Both the position numbers and the translations under genes were made by a program. 19,777 nt of DNA from Cristatella mucedo (lineage: Eukaryota > Bryozoa > Phylactolaemata > Cristatellidae), in NCBI GenBank assembly GCA_009760855.2, contig WPIO01000604.1, positions 1-19,777 of the forward strand, in the 5' to 3' direction. The notes beneath the pieces are model-generated. The model was not told where the DNA came from and searched no databases. It worked only from the letters and a program-made list of their open reading frames with translations. This document shows positions 1-8,892 of this stretch, piece after piece (within the stretch, counting starts at the first letter, position 1; each line of letters begins with the position of its first letter).

Positions 1-150
1 TGAGTTTGCAGCAGATCGCAGCATATTAGGACACCTCGATACTGCTCGTTATCGCGTGTGATAACTTGCTGCTGTGTGAGGCGCCTTGCATTAAGCAATT
101 CACACTTGAATAGCTTATCTTGCATGAGTTCACAGCAGATCACACAATAT
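1..150 (+). repeat. Partial monomer I at the window start
   Basis: These bases match the end of monomer I, for example 4445-4594, base for base in spacing: 150 bp before the CTAG of monomer A in both places. The GCAGCATATTAGG variant seen near position 20 is diagnostic of type I. The array therefore continues upstream of the window. Confidence 0.95.
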
Positions 151-157
151 CTAGATA
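148..157. other. TATCTAGATA perfect 10-bp palindrome (representative)
   Basis: The decamer equals its own reverse complement. It lies three bases before each CTAG+ position listed for the monomers and is intact in types A, B, C, D, G, X, Y, H and I. It is altered in E (TATCTAGCTA) and F (TATCTAGAGA). It occurs only in the right half. It could be a protein-binding dyad, but nothing in the sequence proves a function; the hexamer TCTAGA inside it is also the XbaI site. Confidence 0.8.
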
Positions 158-186
158 CTTTAAATCAACCCACCAGAGCGTGCAGT

Positions 187-309
187 AGCTTGCAGCATAA
201 TGCAGCTCCTTGCTTCAGGCAATCGCACTTGAATACCTCATTTCGGTTGAGTTTGCAGCTGATCGCGGAATATAAAGACATCTCGATACTGCTCGTTATA
301 GCCTGCGAT
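187..309 (+). repeat. Left half-repeat of the monomer (123 bp, example)
   Basis: Starts AGCTTGCAGCA and includes CACTTGAATA, GAGTTTGCAGC, GATCGCGGAATATAAAGAC and ends before AGCTTGCTGCA at 310. It aligns with the adjacent right half over about 90 bp with few gaps, showing that the 247-bp unit is an ancient dimer. It lacks the TATCTAGATA palindrome; the equivalent place reads ATATAAAGAC. Confidence 0.85.
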
Positions 310-433
310 AGCTTGCTGCAGAGTGGGGCCCCTTCCATTAGGCCATTCACACTTGAATAACATACTTTGGATGAGATCGCAGCAGATCGCACAATATCTA
401 GATACTTTAAATCGACCCGTCTCAGCGTGTGGT
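310..433 (+). repeat. Right half-repeat of the monomer (124 bp, example)
   Basis: Starts AGCTTGCTGCAGAG and includes CACTTGAATAAC, GCAGCAGATCGCACAATAT and the TATCTAGATA palindrome, then a monomer-specific tail (TTTAAATCGACCCGT in this case) up to the next AGCTTGCAGC at 434. The tail region is where the monomer types differ most. Confidence 0.85.
325..332. other. GGGGCCCC palindrome, once per HOR (monomer A)
   Basis: This 8-bp GC palindrome in the right half of monomer A replaces the usual GTGCRGYGCC-like stretch. I see it in every A monomer, for example 4769-4776, and in no other type, so it marks the HOR once. Confidence 0.8.
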
Positions 434-644
434 AGCTTGCAGCAGAGTGCAGCTCCTTGGTTTAAGCAATCGCACATGAATAACTCATTTCGGTTAAGTT
501 TGCAGCTGATCGGGGAACAGAAAGACACCTCGATACAGCTCGTTATATCGTGTAATAAGTTGCTGCAGATTGCAGCGCCTTGCATTAGGCCATTCACACT
601 TGAATAGCTTATCTTGCATAATATCCCAGCAGATCGCACCATAT
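398..644 (+). repeat. Monomer type B (reference, 247 bp)
   Basis: Recognised by ATCGACCCGTCTCAGCGTG after the CTAG block, by CACATGAATAAC in place of the usual CACTTGAATAAC, and by GATCGGGGAACAG in the left half. Base 463 is T in copies 1 and 2 but C in copies 3-8, making it a useful marker for the two subfamilies. Confidence 0.93.
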
Positions 645-890
645 CTAGATACTTTAAACCAATCCGCCGGGGCATGCTGTTGTTTGCACCAAAATTCACC
701 TCCTTGCTTTAGGCAATCGCAATTGAATAACTCATTTTGCTTGAGTTTGCAGCAAATCGGTAAATATAAAGACACCTCGATACTGCTCTTTATAGCCGTG
801 ATAGCTTGCTTCAGATTGCTGCGCCTTGCATAAGGCCATTCACACTTGATTAGCTTATTTTGCATGACTTCACAGCAGATCGCACAATAT
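645..890 (+). repeat. Monomer type C (reference, 246 bp)
   Basis: Recognised by CCAATCCGCCGGGGCATGC after the CTAG block, by TTTGCACCAAAATTCACC and by GCAAATCGGTAAATATAAAG. The short G run varies between copies (4, 5 or 6 G), and a T run near the head is expanded by two in copy 6. Confidence 0.93.
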
Positions 891-1136
891 CTAGATACTT
901 TTAATCGACCCGTCAGAGAGTGCAGTAGCTTGCAGCAGAGTGCAGCTCCTTGCTTTAGGCAATCGCAATTTGATAACTCATTCCGCTTGCGTTTGCAGCA
1001 GATCTCTGAATATGAAGACACCTCAATAGAGCTCGTATTAGCCTGTAATAAGTTGCTGCAGAGTTCTGAGCTTTGCATTAAGCCATTCACACTTGAATAG
1101 CTTCTTTGCATGAGTTCACAGCAGTTCGCACAATAT
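891..1136 (+). repeat. Monomer type D (reference, 246 bp)
   Basis: Recognised by ACTTTTAATCGACCCGTCAG, CAATTTGATAACTCATTCC and GCAGATCTCTGAATATGAAG. The AGATCT at 1000-1005 is the only place in the HOR where I see this hexamer, because other monomers read AGATCG there. It therefore marks one site per HOR. Confidence 0.93.
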
Positions 1137-1383
1137 CTAGCTACTTTAAATCCAACCGTCGAAGCATGCAGGAGCTAGCAGCAGAGTGCTGCACCTTGGT
1201 TTAGGCAATCACACTTGAATAACGAACTTTGATTGATTTTGCAGCATATCGCAGAACATAAAGATACCTTGATACTGCACCTCATTCCGTGTGATAACTT
1301 GCTGCAGAGTGCGGTGCCTTGCATTAAGCCATTTACACTTGAATAACTTATTTTGCATGAGTTTACAGCAGATCGCACAATAT
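1137..1383 (+). repeat. Monomer type E (reference, 247 bp; palindrome lost)
   Basis: Begins CTAGCTACTTTAAATCC instead of CTAGATACTTTAAATC, so the 10-bp palindrome is broken here. The left half reads TTGATTGATTTTGCAGCATA. The E monomer of copy 2 (3361-3608) differs at several bases and contains a 77-bp stretch that also appears in monomer Y of copy 3. Confidence 0.93.
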
Positions 1384-1630
1384 CTAGAGACTTTAAATCC
1401 ACCCGTCGAAGCTTGCATGAGCTGGCAGCAGAGTGCTGCACGTTGCTTAGGGCAATCGTACTTAAAAAATACATTTCGAATGAGTTTGCAGGAGATCGCG
1501 GAATGTAAAGACACCTCAATACTGCTCGATATGGCGTGTGATAACTTTTTACGGAGTGTAGTGCCTTGCATTAAGCCATTCTCACTTGAATAACCTATTT
1601 TGCATGAGATAGCAGGAGATGGCCCAATAT
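1384..1630 (+). repeat. Monomer type F (reference, 247 bp)
   Basis: Begins CTAGAGACTTTAAATCC, followed by CGTCGAAGCTTGCATGAGC. Its left half carries CGTACTTAAAAAATACATTTCG (positions ~1447-1468), and its right half ends in the GAGATAGCAGGAGATGGCCC variant. The second part of monomer X matches it closely. In copies 3-8 the head reads CTGGCTGCAG rather than CTGGCAGCAG. Confidence 0.93.
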
Positions 1631-1877
1631 CTAGATACTTTAATTCAACCCGTCGAAGCGTGCAGGAGCTGGCAGCAGAGTGCTAATCTTTGCTTTAGGC
1701 AATCGCACTTGAAAAACGAATTTTGCTTGATTTTTCAGCAGATCGCGGAACATAAACACACCTCGATACTCATCCTTATAGCTTGTGATAACTTGCGGCA
1801 GAGTGCTGTGCTTTGCATTAAGCCATTCACACTTGAATACCTTATTTTGCATGAGTTCACAGCAGATCGCACAATAT
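1631..1877 (+). repeat. Monomer type G, nine-monomer form (G head, Y tail)
   Basis: The head (TTAATTCAACCCGTCGAAGC, then GTGCTAATC) is that of G in eleven-monomer copies. The tail, from about GTGCTGTGCTTTGC onward, is that of Y. Copy 5 (11521-11767) has the same arrangement. It sits directly before H, as expected if X and most of G and Y were removed by an exchange between G and Y. Confidence 0.9.
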
Positions 1878-2123
1878 CTAGATACTTCAAATCAACCCGT
1901 CAAGGCATGAAGTAGCTCGGAGCAGAGTGCAGACCTTGCTTTAGGCAATCGCACTTTAATAATTCAATTCGCTTGAGTTTGCAGCAGATCGCTGAATATA
2001 AAGACACCTCAATACTGCTCGTTATATCGTGTGATAACTTGCTGCAGATTGTGGAGCCTTGCATTAGGCCATTCACACTTGAATAGCTTATTTTGCATGA
2101 CTTCACAGCAGATCGCACTATAT
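1878..2123 (+). repeat. Monomer type H (reference, 246 bp)
   Basis: Recognised by ATACTTCAAATCAACCCGTC, GGCATGAAGTAGCTCGG and the GCACTTTAATAATTCAATTC segment in the left half. It looks unchanged in all seven complete copies, apart from one extra T in copy 5 (11868-11871). Confidence 0.93.
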
Positions 2124-2371
2124 CTAGATAATTTAAATCGACCCGTCAAGTCATGCAGTCGCCCGGAGATTAGTGCAGGCCTTGCTTTAGGCAATCGCAC
2201 TTGAATAACTCATTTCGCTTGAGTTTTTGCAGCAGATCGCAGCATATTAGGACACCTCGATACTGCTCGTTATCGCGTGTGATAACTTGCTGCTGTGTGA
2301 GGCGCCTTGCATTAAGCAATTCACACTTGAATAGCTTATCTTGCATGAGTTCACAGCAGATCACACAATAT
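2124..2371 (+). repeat. Monomer type I (reference, 248 bp here)
   Basis: Recognised by CTAGATAATTTAAATCG, CATGCAGTCGCCCGGAG and GATCGCAGCATATTAGGAC. The usual length is 246 bp; this copy has a two-base T gain at 2224-2228. Monomer I closes the HOR and is always followed by A. Confidence 0.93.
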
Positions 2372-4594
2372 CTAGATACTTTAAATCAACCCACCAGAGC
2401 GTGCAGTAGCTTGCAGCATAATGCAGCTCCTTGCTTCAGGCAATCGCACTTGAATACCTCATTTCGGTTGAGTTTGCAGCTGATCGCGGAATATAAAGAC
2501 ATCTCCGATACTGCTCGTTATAGCCTGCGATAGCTTGCTGCAGAGTGGGGCCCCTTCCATTAGGCCATTCACACTTGAATAACATACTTTGGATGAGATC
2601 GCAGCAGATCGCACAATATCTAGATACTTTAAATCGACCCGTCTCAGCGTGTGGTAGCTTGCAGCAGAGTGCAGCTCCTTGGTTTAAGCAATCGCACATG
2701 AATAACTCATTTCGGTTAAGTTTGCAGCTGATCGGGGAACAGAAAGACACCTCGATACAGCTCGTTATATCGTGTAATAAGTTGCTGCAGATTGCAGCGC
2801 CTTGCATTAGGCCATTCACACTTGAATAGCTTATCTTGCATAATATCCCAGCAGATCGCACCATATCTAGATACTTTAAACCAATCCGCCGGGGGCATGC
2901 TGTTGTTTGCACCAAAATTCACCTCCTTGCTTTAGGCAATCGCAATTGAATAACTCATTTTGCTTGAGTTTGCAGCAAATCGGTAAATATAAAGACACCT
3001 CGATACTGCTCTTTATAGCCGTGATAGCTTGCTTCAGATTGCTGCGCCTTGCATAAGGCCATTCACACTTGATTAGCTTATTTTGCATGACTTCACAGCA
3101 GATCGCACAATATCTAGATACTTTTAATCGACCCGTCAGAGAGTGCAGTAGCTTGCAGCAGAGTGCAGCTCCTTGCTTTAGGCAATCGCAATTTGATAAC
3201 TCATTCCGCTTGCGTTTGCAGCAGATCTCCGAATATGAAGACACCTCAATAGAGCTCGTAATAGCCTGTAATAAGTTGCTGCAGAGTTCTGCGCTTTGCA
3301 TTAAGCCATTCACACTTGAATAGCTTCTTTTGCATGAGTTCACAGCAGATCGCACAAAATCTAGCTACTTTAAATCCAACCTTCGAAGCATGCAGGAGCT
3401 AGCAGCAGAGTGCTGCACCTTGGTTTAGGCAATCACACTTGAATAACGAACTTTGCTTGATTTTGCAGCATATCGCAGAACATAAAGATACCTCGATACT
3501 GCACCCTCATTCCGTGTGATAACTTGCTGCAGAGTGCTGTGCCTTGCATTAAGCCATTTACACTTGAATAACTTATCTTGAATGAGTTTACAGCAGATCG
3601 CACAATATCTAGAGACTTTAAATCCACCCGTCGAAGCTTGCATGAGCTGGCAGCAGAGTGCTGCACGTTGCTAAGGGCAATCGTACTTAAAAAACACATT
3701 TCGAATGAGTTTGCAGAAGATCGCAGAATGTAAAGACACCTCAATACTGCTCGATATGGCGTGTGATAACTTGTTTCGGACAGTAGTGCCTTGCATTAAG
3801 CCATTCTCACTTGAATAACCTATTTTGCATGAGATAGCAGGAGATTGCCCAATATCTAGATACTTTAATTCAACCCGTCGACGCGTGCAGGAGCTGGCAG
3901 CAGAGTGCTCATCTTTGCTTTAGGCAATCGCACTTGAAAAACGAATTTTGCTTGATTTTTCAGCAGATCGCGGAACATAAACACACCTCGATACTCATCC
4001 TTATAGCTTGTGATAACTTGCGGCAGAGTGCTGTGCTTTGCATTAAGCCATTCACACTTGAATACCTTATTTTGCATGAGTTCACAGCAGATCGCACAAT
4101 ATCTAGATACTTCAAATCAACCCGTCAAGGCATGAAGTAGCTCGGAGCAGAGTGCAGACCTTGCTTTAGGCAATCGCACTTTAATAATTCAATTCGCTTG
4201 AGTTTGCAGCAGATCGCTGAATATAAAGACACCTCAATACTGCTCGTTATATCGTGTGATAACTTGCTGCAGATTGTGGAGCCTTGCATTAGGCCATTCA
4301 CACTTGAATAGCTTATTTTGCATGACTTCACAGCAGATCGCACTATATCTAGATAATTTAAATCGACCCGTCAAGTCATGCAGTCGCCCGGAGATTAGTG
4401 CAGGCCTTGCTTTAGGCAATCGCACTTGAATAACTCATTTCGCTTGAGTTTGCAGCAGATCGCAGCATATTAGGACACCTCGATACTGCTCGTTATCGCG
4501 TGTGATAACTTGCTGCTGTGTGAGGCGCCTTGCATTAAGCAATTCACACTTGAATAGCTTATCTTGCATGAGTTCACAGCAGATCACACAATAT
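2372..4594 (+). repeat. HOR copy 2 (nine monomers, with a divergent D-G tract)
   Basis: Monomers begin at 2372, 2620, 2867, 3114, 3361, 3609, 3856, 4103 and 4349; total 2223 bp. A-C and H-I are almost the same as in copy 1, apart from single-base insertions near 2505 and in the G run 2891-2895. From about 3230 to 3910 (end of D through early G) I count about 22 substitutions and 2 single-base insertions against copy 1, far more than elsewhere. X and Y are absent. Confidence 0.95.
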
Positions 4595-6074
4595 CTAGAT
4601 ACTTTAAATCAACCCACCAGAGCGTGCAGTAGCTTGCAGCATAATGCAGCTCCTTGCTTCAGGCAATCGCACTTGAATACCTCATTTCGGTTGAGTTTGC
4701 AGCTGATCGCGGAATATAAAGACATCTCGATACTGCTCGTTATAGCCTGCGATAGCTTGCTGCAGAGTGGGGCCCCTTCCATTAGGCCATTCACACTTGA
4801 ATAACATACTTTGGATGAGATCGCAGCAGATCGCACAATATCTAGATACTTTAAATCGACCCGTCTCAGCGTGTGGTAGCTTGCAGCAGAGTGCAGCTCC
4901 TTGGTTCAAGCAATCGCACATGAATAACTCATTTCGGTTAAGTTTGCAGCTGATCGGGGAACAGAAAGACACCTCGATACAGCTCGTTATATCGTGTAAT
5001 AAGTTGCTGCAGATTGCAGCGCCTTGCATTAGGCCATTCACACTTGAATAGCTTATCTTGCATAATATCCCAGCAGATCGCACCATATCTAGATACTTTA
5101 AACCAATCCGCCGGGGCATGCTGTTGTTTGCACCAAAATTCACCTCCTTGCTTTAGGCAATCGCAATTGAATAACTCATTTTGCTTGAGTTTGCAGCAAA
5201 TCGGTAAATATAAAGACACCTCGATACTGCTCTTTATAGCCGTGATAGCTTGCTTCAGATTGCTGCGCCTTGCATAAGGCCATTCACACTTGATTAGCTT
5301 ATTTTGCATGACTTCACAGCAGATCGCACAATATCTAGATACTTTTAATCGACCCGTCAGAGAGTGCAGTAGCTTGCAGCAGAGTGCAGCTCCTTGCTTT
5401 AGGCAATCGCAATTTGATAACTCATTCCGCTTGCGTTTGCAGCAGATCTCTGAATATGAAGACACCTCAATAGAGCTCGTATTAGCCTGTAATAAGTTGC
5501 TGCAGAGTTCTGAGCTTTGCATTAAGCCATTCACACTTGAATAGCTTCTTTGTATGAGTTCACAGCAGTTCGCACAATATCTAGCTACTTTAAATCCAAC
5601 CGTCGAAGCATGCAGGAGTTAGCAGCAGAGTGCTGCACCTTGGTTTAGGCAATCACACTTGAATAACTAACTTTGATTGATTTTGCAGCATATCGCAGAA
5701 CATAAAGATACCTTGATACTGCACCTCATTCCGTGTGATAACTTGCTGCAGAGTGCGGTGCCTTGCATTAAGCCATTTACACTTGAATAACTTATTTTGC
5801 ATGAGTTTACAGCAGATCGCACAATATCTAGAGACTTTAAATCCACCCGTCGAAGCTTGCATGAGCTGGCTGCAGAGTGCTGCACGTTGCTTAGGGCAAT
5901 CGTACTTAAAAAATACATTTCGAATGAGTTTGCAGGAGATCGCGGAATGTAAAGACACCTCAATACTGCTCGATATGGCGTGTGATAACTTTTTACGGAG
6001 TGTAGTGCCTTGCATTAAGCCATTCTCACTTGAATAACCTATTTTGCATGAGATAGCAGGAGATGGCCCAATAT

Positions 6075-6320
6075 CTAGATACTTTAATTCAACCCGTCGA
6101 AGCGTGCAGGAGCTGGCAGCAGAGTGCTAATCTTTGCTTTAGGCAATCGCACTTGAAAAACGAATTTTGCTTGATTTTTCAGCAGATCGCGGAACATAAA
6201 CACACCTCGATACTCATCCTTATAGCTTGTGATAACTTGCGGCAGAGTGCTGATCCTTGCATTAAGCCATTCCCACTTGAATAGCTGATTTTGCTTTGTC
6301 TACAGCAGATCGCACAATAT
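6075..6320 (+). repeat. Monomer type G, eleven-monomer form
   Basis: The head is identical in type to G of copy 1, but the right half reads GTGCTGATCCTTGC, CCCACTTGAATAGCTGATTTTGC and TTTGTCTACAGCAG, a combination I see in no other monomer. It recurs at 8797, 13744, 16472 and 19185, always followed by X. This tail is absent from copies 1, 2 and 5. Confidence 0.92.
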
Positions 6321-6567
6321 CTAGATACTTTAAATCAACCCGCCAGTGTGTGCAGTAGTTTGCAGCATAATGCAGCACCTTGCTTCAGGCAATCGCACTT
6401 GAATAACTCATTTCGGTTGAGTTTGCAGAAGATCGCGGAATGTAAAGACATCTCAATACTGCTCGATATGGCGTGTGATAACTTGCTGGGGAGTGTAGTG
6501 CCTTGCATTAAGCCATTCACACTTGAATAACCTATTTTGCACGAGATAGCAGGAAATTGCCCAATAT
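6321..6567 (+). repeat. Monomer type X (A/F chimera), only in eleven-monomer copies
   Basis: The first ~105 bp resemble monomer A (CAACCCGCCAG, GCATAATGCAGC, CTTCAGGCAATCG, ATTTCGGTTGAG). From the shared GAGTTTGCAG near 6419-6428 onward it resembles F (GGAATGTAAAG, CTGCTCGATATGGCG, GGAGTGTAGTGCC, GAGATAGCAGGA). It also occurs at 9045, 13992, 16718 and 19431 (the last with a 31-bp deletion). Confidence 0.9.
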
Positions 6568-6814
6568 CTAGATACTTTAATTCACCCGTCGACGCATGCA
6601 GGAGCTGGCAGCAGAGTGCTTATCTTTGCTTTAGGCAATCACACTTGAATAACGAACTTTGCTTGATTTTGCAGCATATCGCAGAACATAAAGATACCTC
6701 GATACTCATCCTCATAGCTTGTGATAAACTTGCGGCAGAGTGCTGTGCTTTGCATTAAGCCATTCACACTTGAATACCTTATTTTGCATGAGTTCACAGC
6801 AGATCGCACAATAT
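6568..6814 (+). repeat. Monomer type Y, E-like variant (copy 3)
   Basis: Starts TTAATTCACCCGTCGACGCATGC, a G-like head one base shorter and with GTCGAC. The middle, 6630-6706, matches the E monomer of copy 2 at 3424-3500 over 77 bp by eye. The tail is shared with G of the nine-monomer copies. One extra A sits near 6726. In copies 4 and 7 the middle is instead identical to G. Confidence 0.9.
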
Positions 6815-8877
6815 CTAGATACTTCAAATCAACCCGTCAAGGCATGAAGTAGCTCGGAGCAGAGTGCAGACCTTGCTTTAGGCAATCGCACTTTAATAAT
6901 TCAATTCGCTTGAGTTTGCAGCAGATCGCTGAATATAAAGACACCTCAATACTGCTCGTTATATCGTGTGATAACTTGCTGCAGATTGTGGAGCCTTGCA
7001 TTAGGCCATTCACACTTGAATAGCTTATTTTGCATGACTTCACAGCAGATCGCACTATATCTAGATAATTTAAATCGACCCGTCAAGTCATGCAGTCGCC
7101 CGGAGATTAGTGCAGGCCTTGCTTTAGGCAATCGCACTTGAATAACTCATTTCGCTTGAGTTTGCAGCAGATCGCAGCATATTAGGACACCTCGATACTG
7201 CTCGTTATCGCGTGTGATAACTTGCTGCTGTGTGAGGCGCCTTGCATTAAGCAATTCACACTTGAATAGCTTATCTTGCATGAGTTCACAGCAGATCACA
7301 CAATATCTAGATACTTTAAATCAACCCACCAGAGCGTGCAGTAGCTTGCAGCATAATGCAGCTCCTTGCTTCAGGCAATCGCACTTGAATACCTCATTTC
7401 GGTTGAGTTTGCAGCTGATCGCGGAATATAAAGACATCTCGATACTGCTCGTTATAGCCTGCGATAGCTTGCTGCAGAGTGGGGCCCCTTCCATTAGGCC
7501 ATTCACACTTGAATAACATACTTTGGATGAGATCGCAGCAGATCGCACAATATCTAGATACTTTAAATCGACCCGTCTCAGCGTGTGGTAGCTTGCAGCA
7601 GAGTGCAGCTCCTTGGTTCAAGCAATCGCACATGAATAACTCATTTCGGTTAAGTTTGCAGCTGATCGGGGAACAGAAAGACACCTCGATACAGCTCGTT
7701 ATATCGTGTAATAAGTTGCTGCAGATTGCAGCGCCTTGCATTAGGCCATTCACACTTGAATAGCTTATCTTGCATAATATCCCAGCAGATCGCACCATAT
7801 CTAGATACTTTAAACCAATCCGCCGGGGGGCATGCTGTTGTTTGCACCAAAATTCACCTCCTTGCTTTAGGCAATCGCAATTGAATAACTCATTTTGCTT
7901 GAGTTTGCAGCAAATCGGTAAATATAAAGACACCTCGATACTGCTCTTTATAGCCGTGATAGCTTGCTTCAGCTCGCTGCGCCTTGCATAAGGCCATTCA
8001 CACTTGATTAGCTTATTTTGCATGACTTCACAGCAGATCGCACAATATCTAGATACTTTTAATCGACCCGTCAGAGAGTGCAGTAGCTTGCAGCAGAGTG
8101 CAGCTCCTTGCTTTAGGCAATCGCAATTTGATAACTCATTCCGCTTGCGTTTTTGCAGCAGATCTCTGAATATGAAGACACCTCAATAGAGCTCGTATTA
8201 GCCTGTAATAAGTTGCTGCAGAGTTCTGAGCTTTGCATTAAGCCATTCACACTTGAATAGCTTCTTTGTATGAGTTCACAGCAGTTCGCACAATATCTAG
8301 CTACTTTAAATCCAACCGTCGAAGCATGCAGGAGTTAGCAGCAGAGTGCTGCACCTTGGTTTAGGCAATCACACTTGAATAACTAACTTTGATTGATTTT
8401 GCAGCATATCGCAGAACATAAAGATACCTTGATACTGCACCTCATTCCGTGTGATAACTTGCTGCAGAGAGTGCGGTGCCTTGCATTAAGCCATTTACAC
8501 TTGAATAACTTATTTTGCATGAGTTTACAGCAGATCGCACAATATCTAGAGACTTTAAATCCACCCGTCGAAGCTTGCATGAGCTGGCTGCAGAGTGCTG
8601 CACGTTGCTTAGGGCAATCGTACTTAAAAAAATACATTTCGAATGAGTTTGCAGGAGATCGCGGAATGTAAAGACACCTCAATACTGCTCGATATGGCGT
8701 GTGATAACTTTTTTTTACGGAGTGTAGTGCCTTGCATTAAGCCATTCTCACTTGAATAACCTATTTTGCATGAGATAGCAGGAGATGGCCCAATATCTAG
8801 ATACTTTAATTCAACCCGTCGAAGCGTGCAGGAGCTGGCAGCAGAGTGCTAATCTTTGCTTTAGGCAATCGCACTTG

Positions 8878-8892
8878 AAAAAAAATTTTTTT
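8878..8892. other. A8T7 block replacing AAAAACGAATTTT in monomer G of copy 4
   Basis: Every other G monomer reads GAAAAACGAATTTTGC or a version with a longer A run. Here the CG is gone, and eight A are followed by seven T. It lies in the stretch of copy 4 richest in homopolymer gains. Confidence 0.85.

Larger units (their letters stand above)
151..397 (+). repeat. Monomer type A (reference, 247 bp)
   Basis: Recognised by ATCAACCCACCAGAGCG just after CTAGATACTTTAA, by GCATAATGCAG in the left half, and by the GC-rich GGGGCCCC palindrome at 325-332 in the right half. It is found once per HOR, at 151, 2372, 4595, 7307, 10032, 12261, 14979 and 17705. Its left half resembles that of monomer X. Confidence 0.93.
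151..2371 (+). repeat. HOR copy 1 (nine monomers A-I)
   Basis: Monomers begin at CTAG positions 151 (A), 398 (B), 645 (C), 891 (D), 1137 (E), 1384 (F), 1631 (G), 1878 (H) and 2124 (I); total 2221 bp. Monomers X and Y are absent. It carries the copy 1/2-type base T at 463 (GGTTTAAGC in monomer B) and GAGCTAGC in monomer E, which separate it from copies 3-8. Monomer I has a T run at 2224-2228 that is two bases longer than in most other copies. Confidence 0.95.
4595..7306 (+). repeat. HOR copy 3 (eleven monomers, includes X and Y)
   Basis: Monomers begin at 4595 (A), 4842, 5089, 5335, 5581, 5828, 6075 (G), 6321 (X), 6568 (Y), 6815 (H) and 7061 (I); total 2712 bp. It is the cleanest eleven-monomer copy: its only obvious slippage-type change is one extra A near 6726. 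Its Y monomer holds an E-like segment at 6630-6706 not seen in the Y monomers of copies 4, 7 and 8. It carries the copies 3-8 diagnostic base C at 4907. Confidence 0.95.

Noticed and set aside
241-258. CENP-B box-like TTCGGTTGAGTTTGC
   Set aside because: Only the TTCG and the central A fit; the CGGG part of the mammalian motif is missing, and no other monomer completes it.
58-360. Plus-strand frame of 100 codons recurring in most HOR copies
   Set aside because: It spans about one monomer and stops at the conserved CACTTGAATAA or CACTTGAATAG. Similar frames overlap on both strands in every monomer; there is no ribosome-binding or promoter context and no similarity I recognise.
151-397. Primate alpha satellite or another named family
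   Set aside because: The monomer is about 247 bp, not 171 bp, and no recognised family sequence is seen. Responder of Drosophila is similar in dimer layout but, as I recall it, is much more AT-rich; no homology is claimed.
4905-4920. RNA polymerase III B-box-like GGTTCAAGC in monomer B of copies 3-8
   Set aside because: The last bases of the B-box consensus are not met, no A box stands at the proper distance, no cloverleaf can be drawn, and copies 1-2 have GGTTTAAGC.
8709-8716. T8 run as a transcription terminator
   Set aside because: No stem-loop precedes it, and the same locus has only five T in other copies; it is best seen as a local run expansion.
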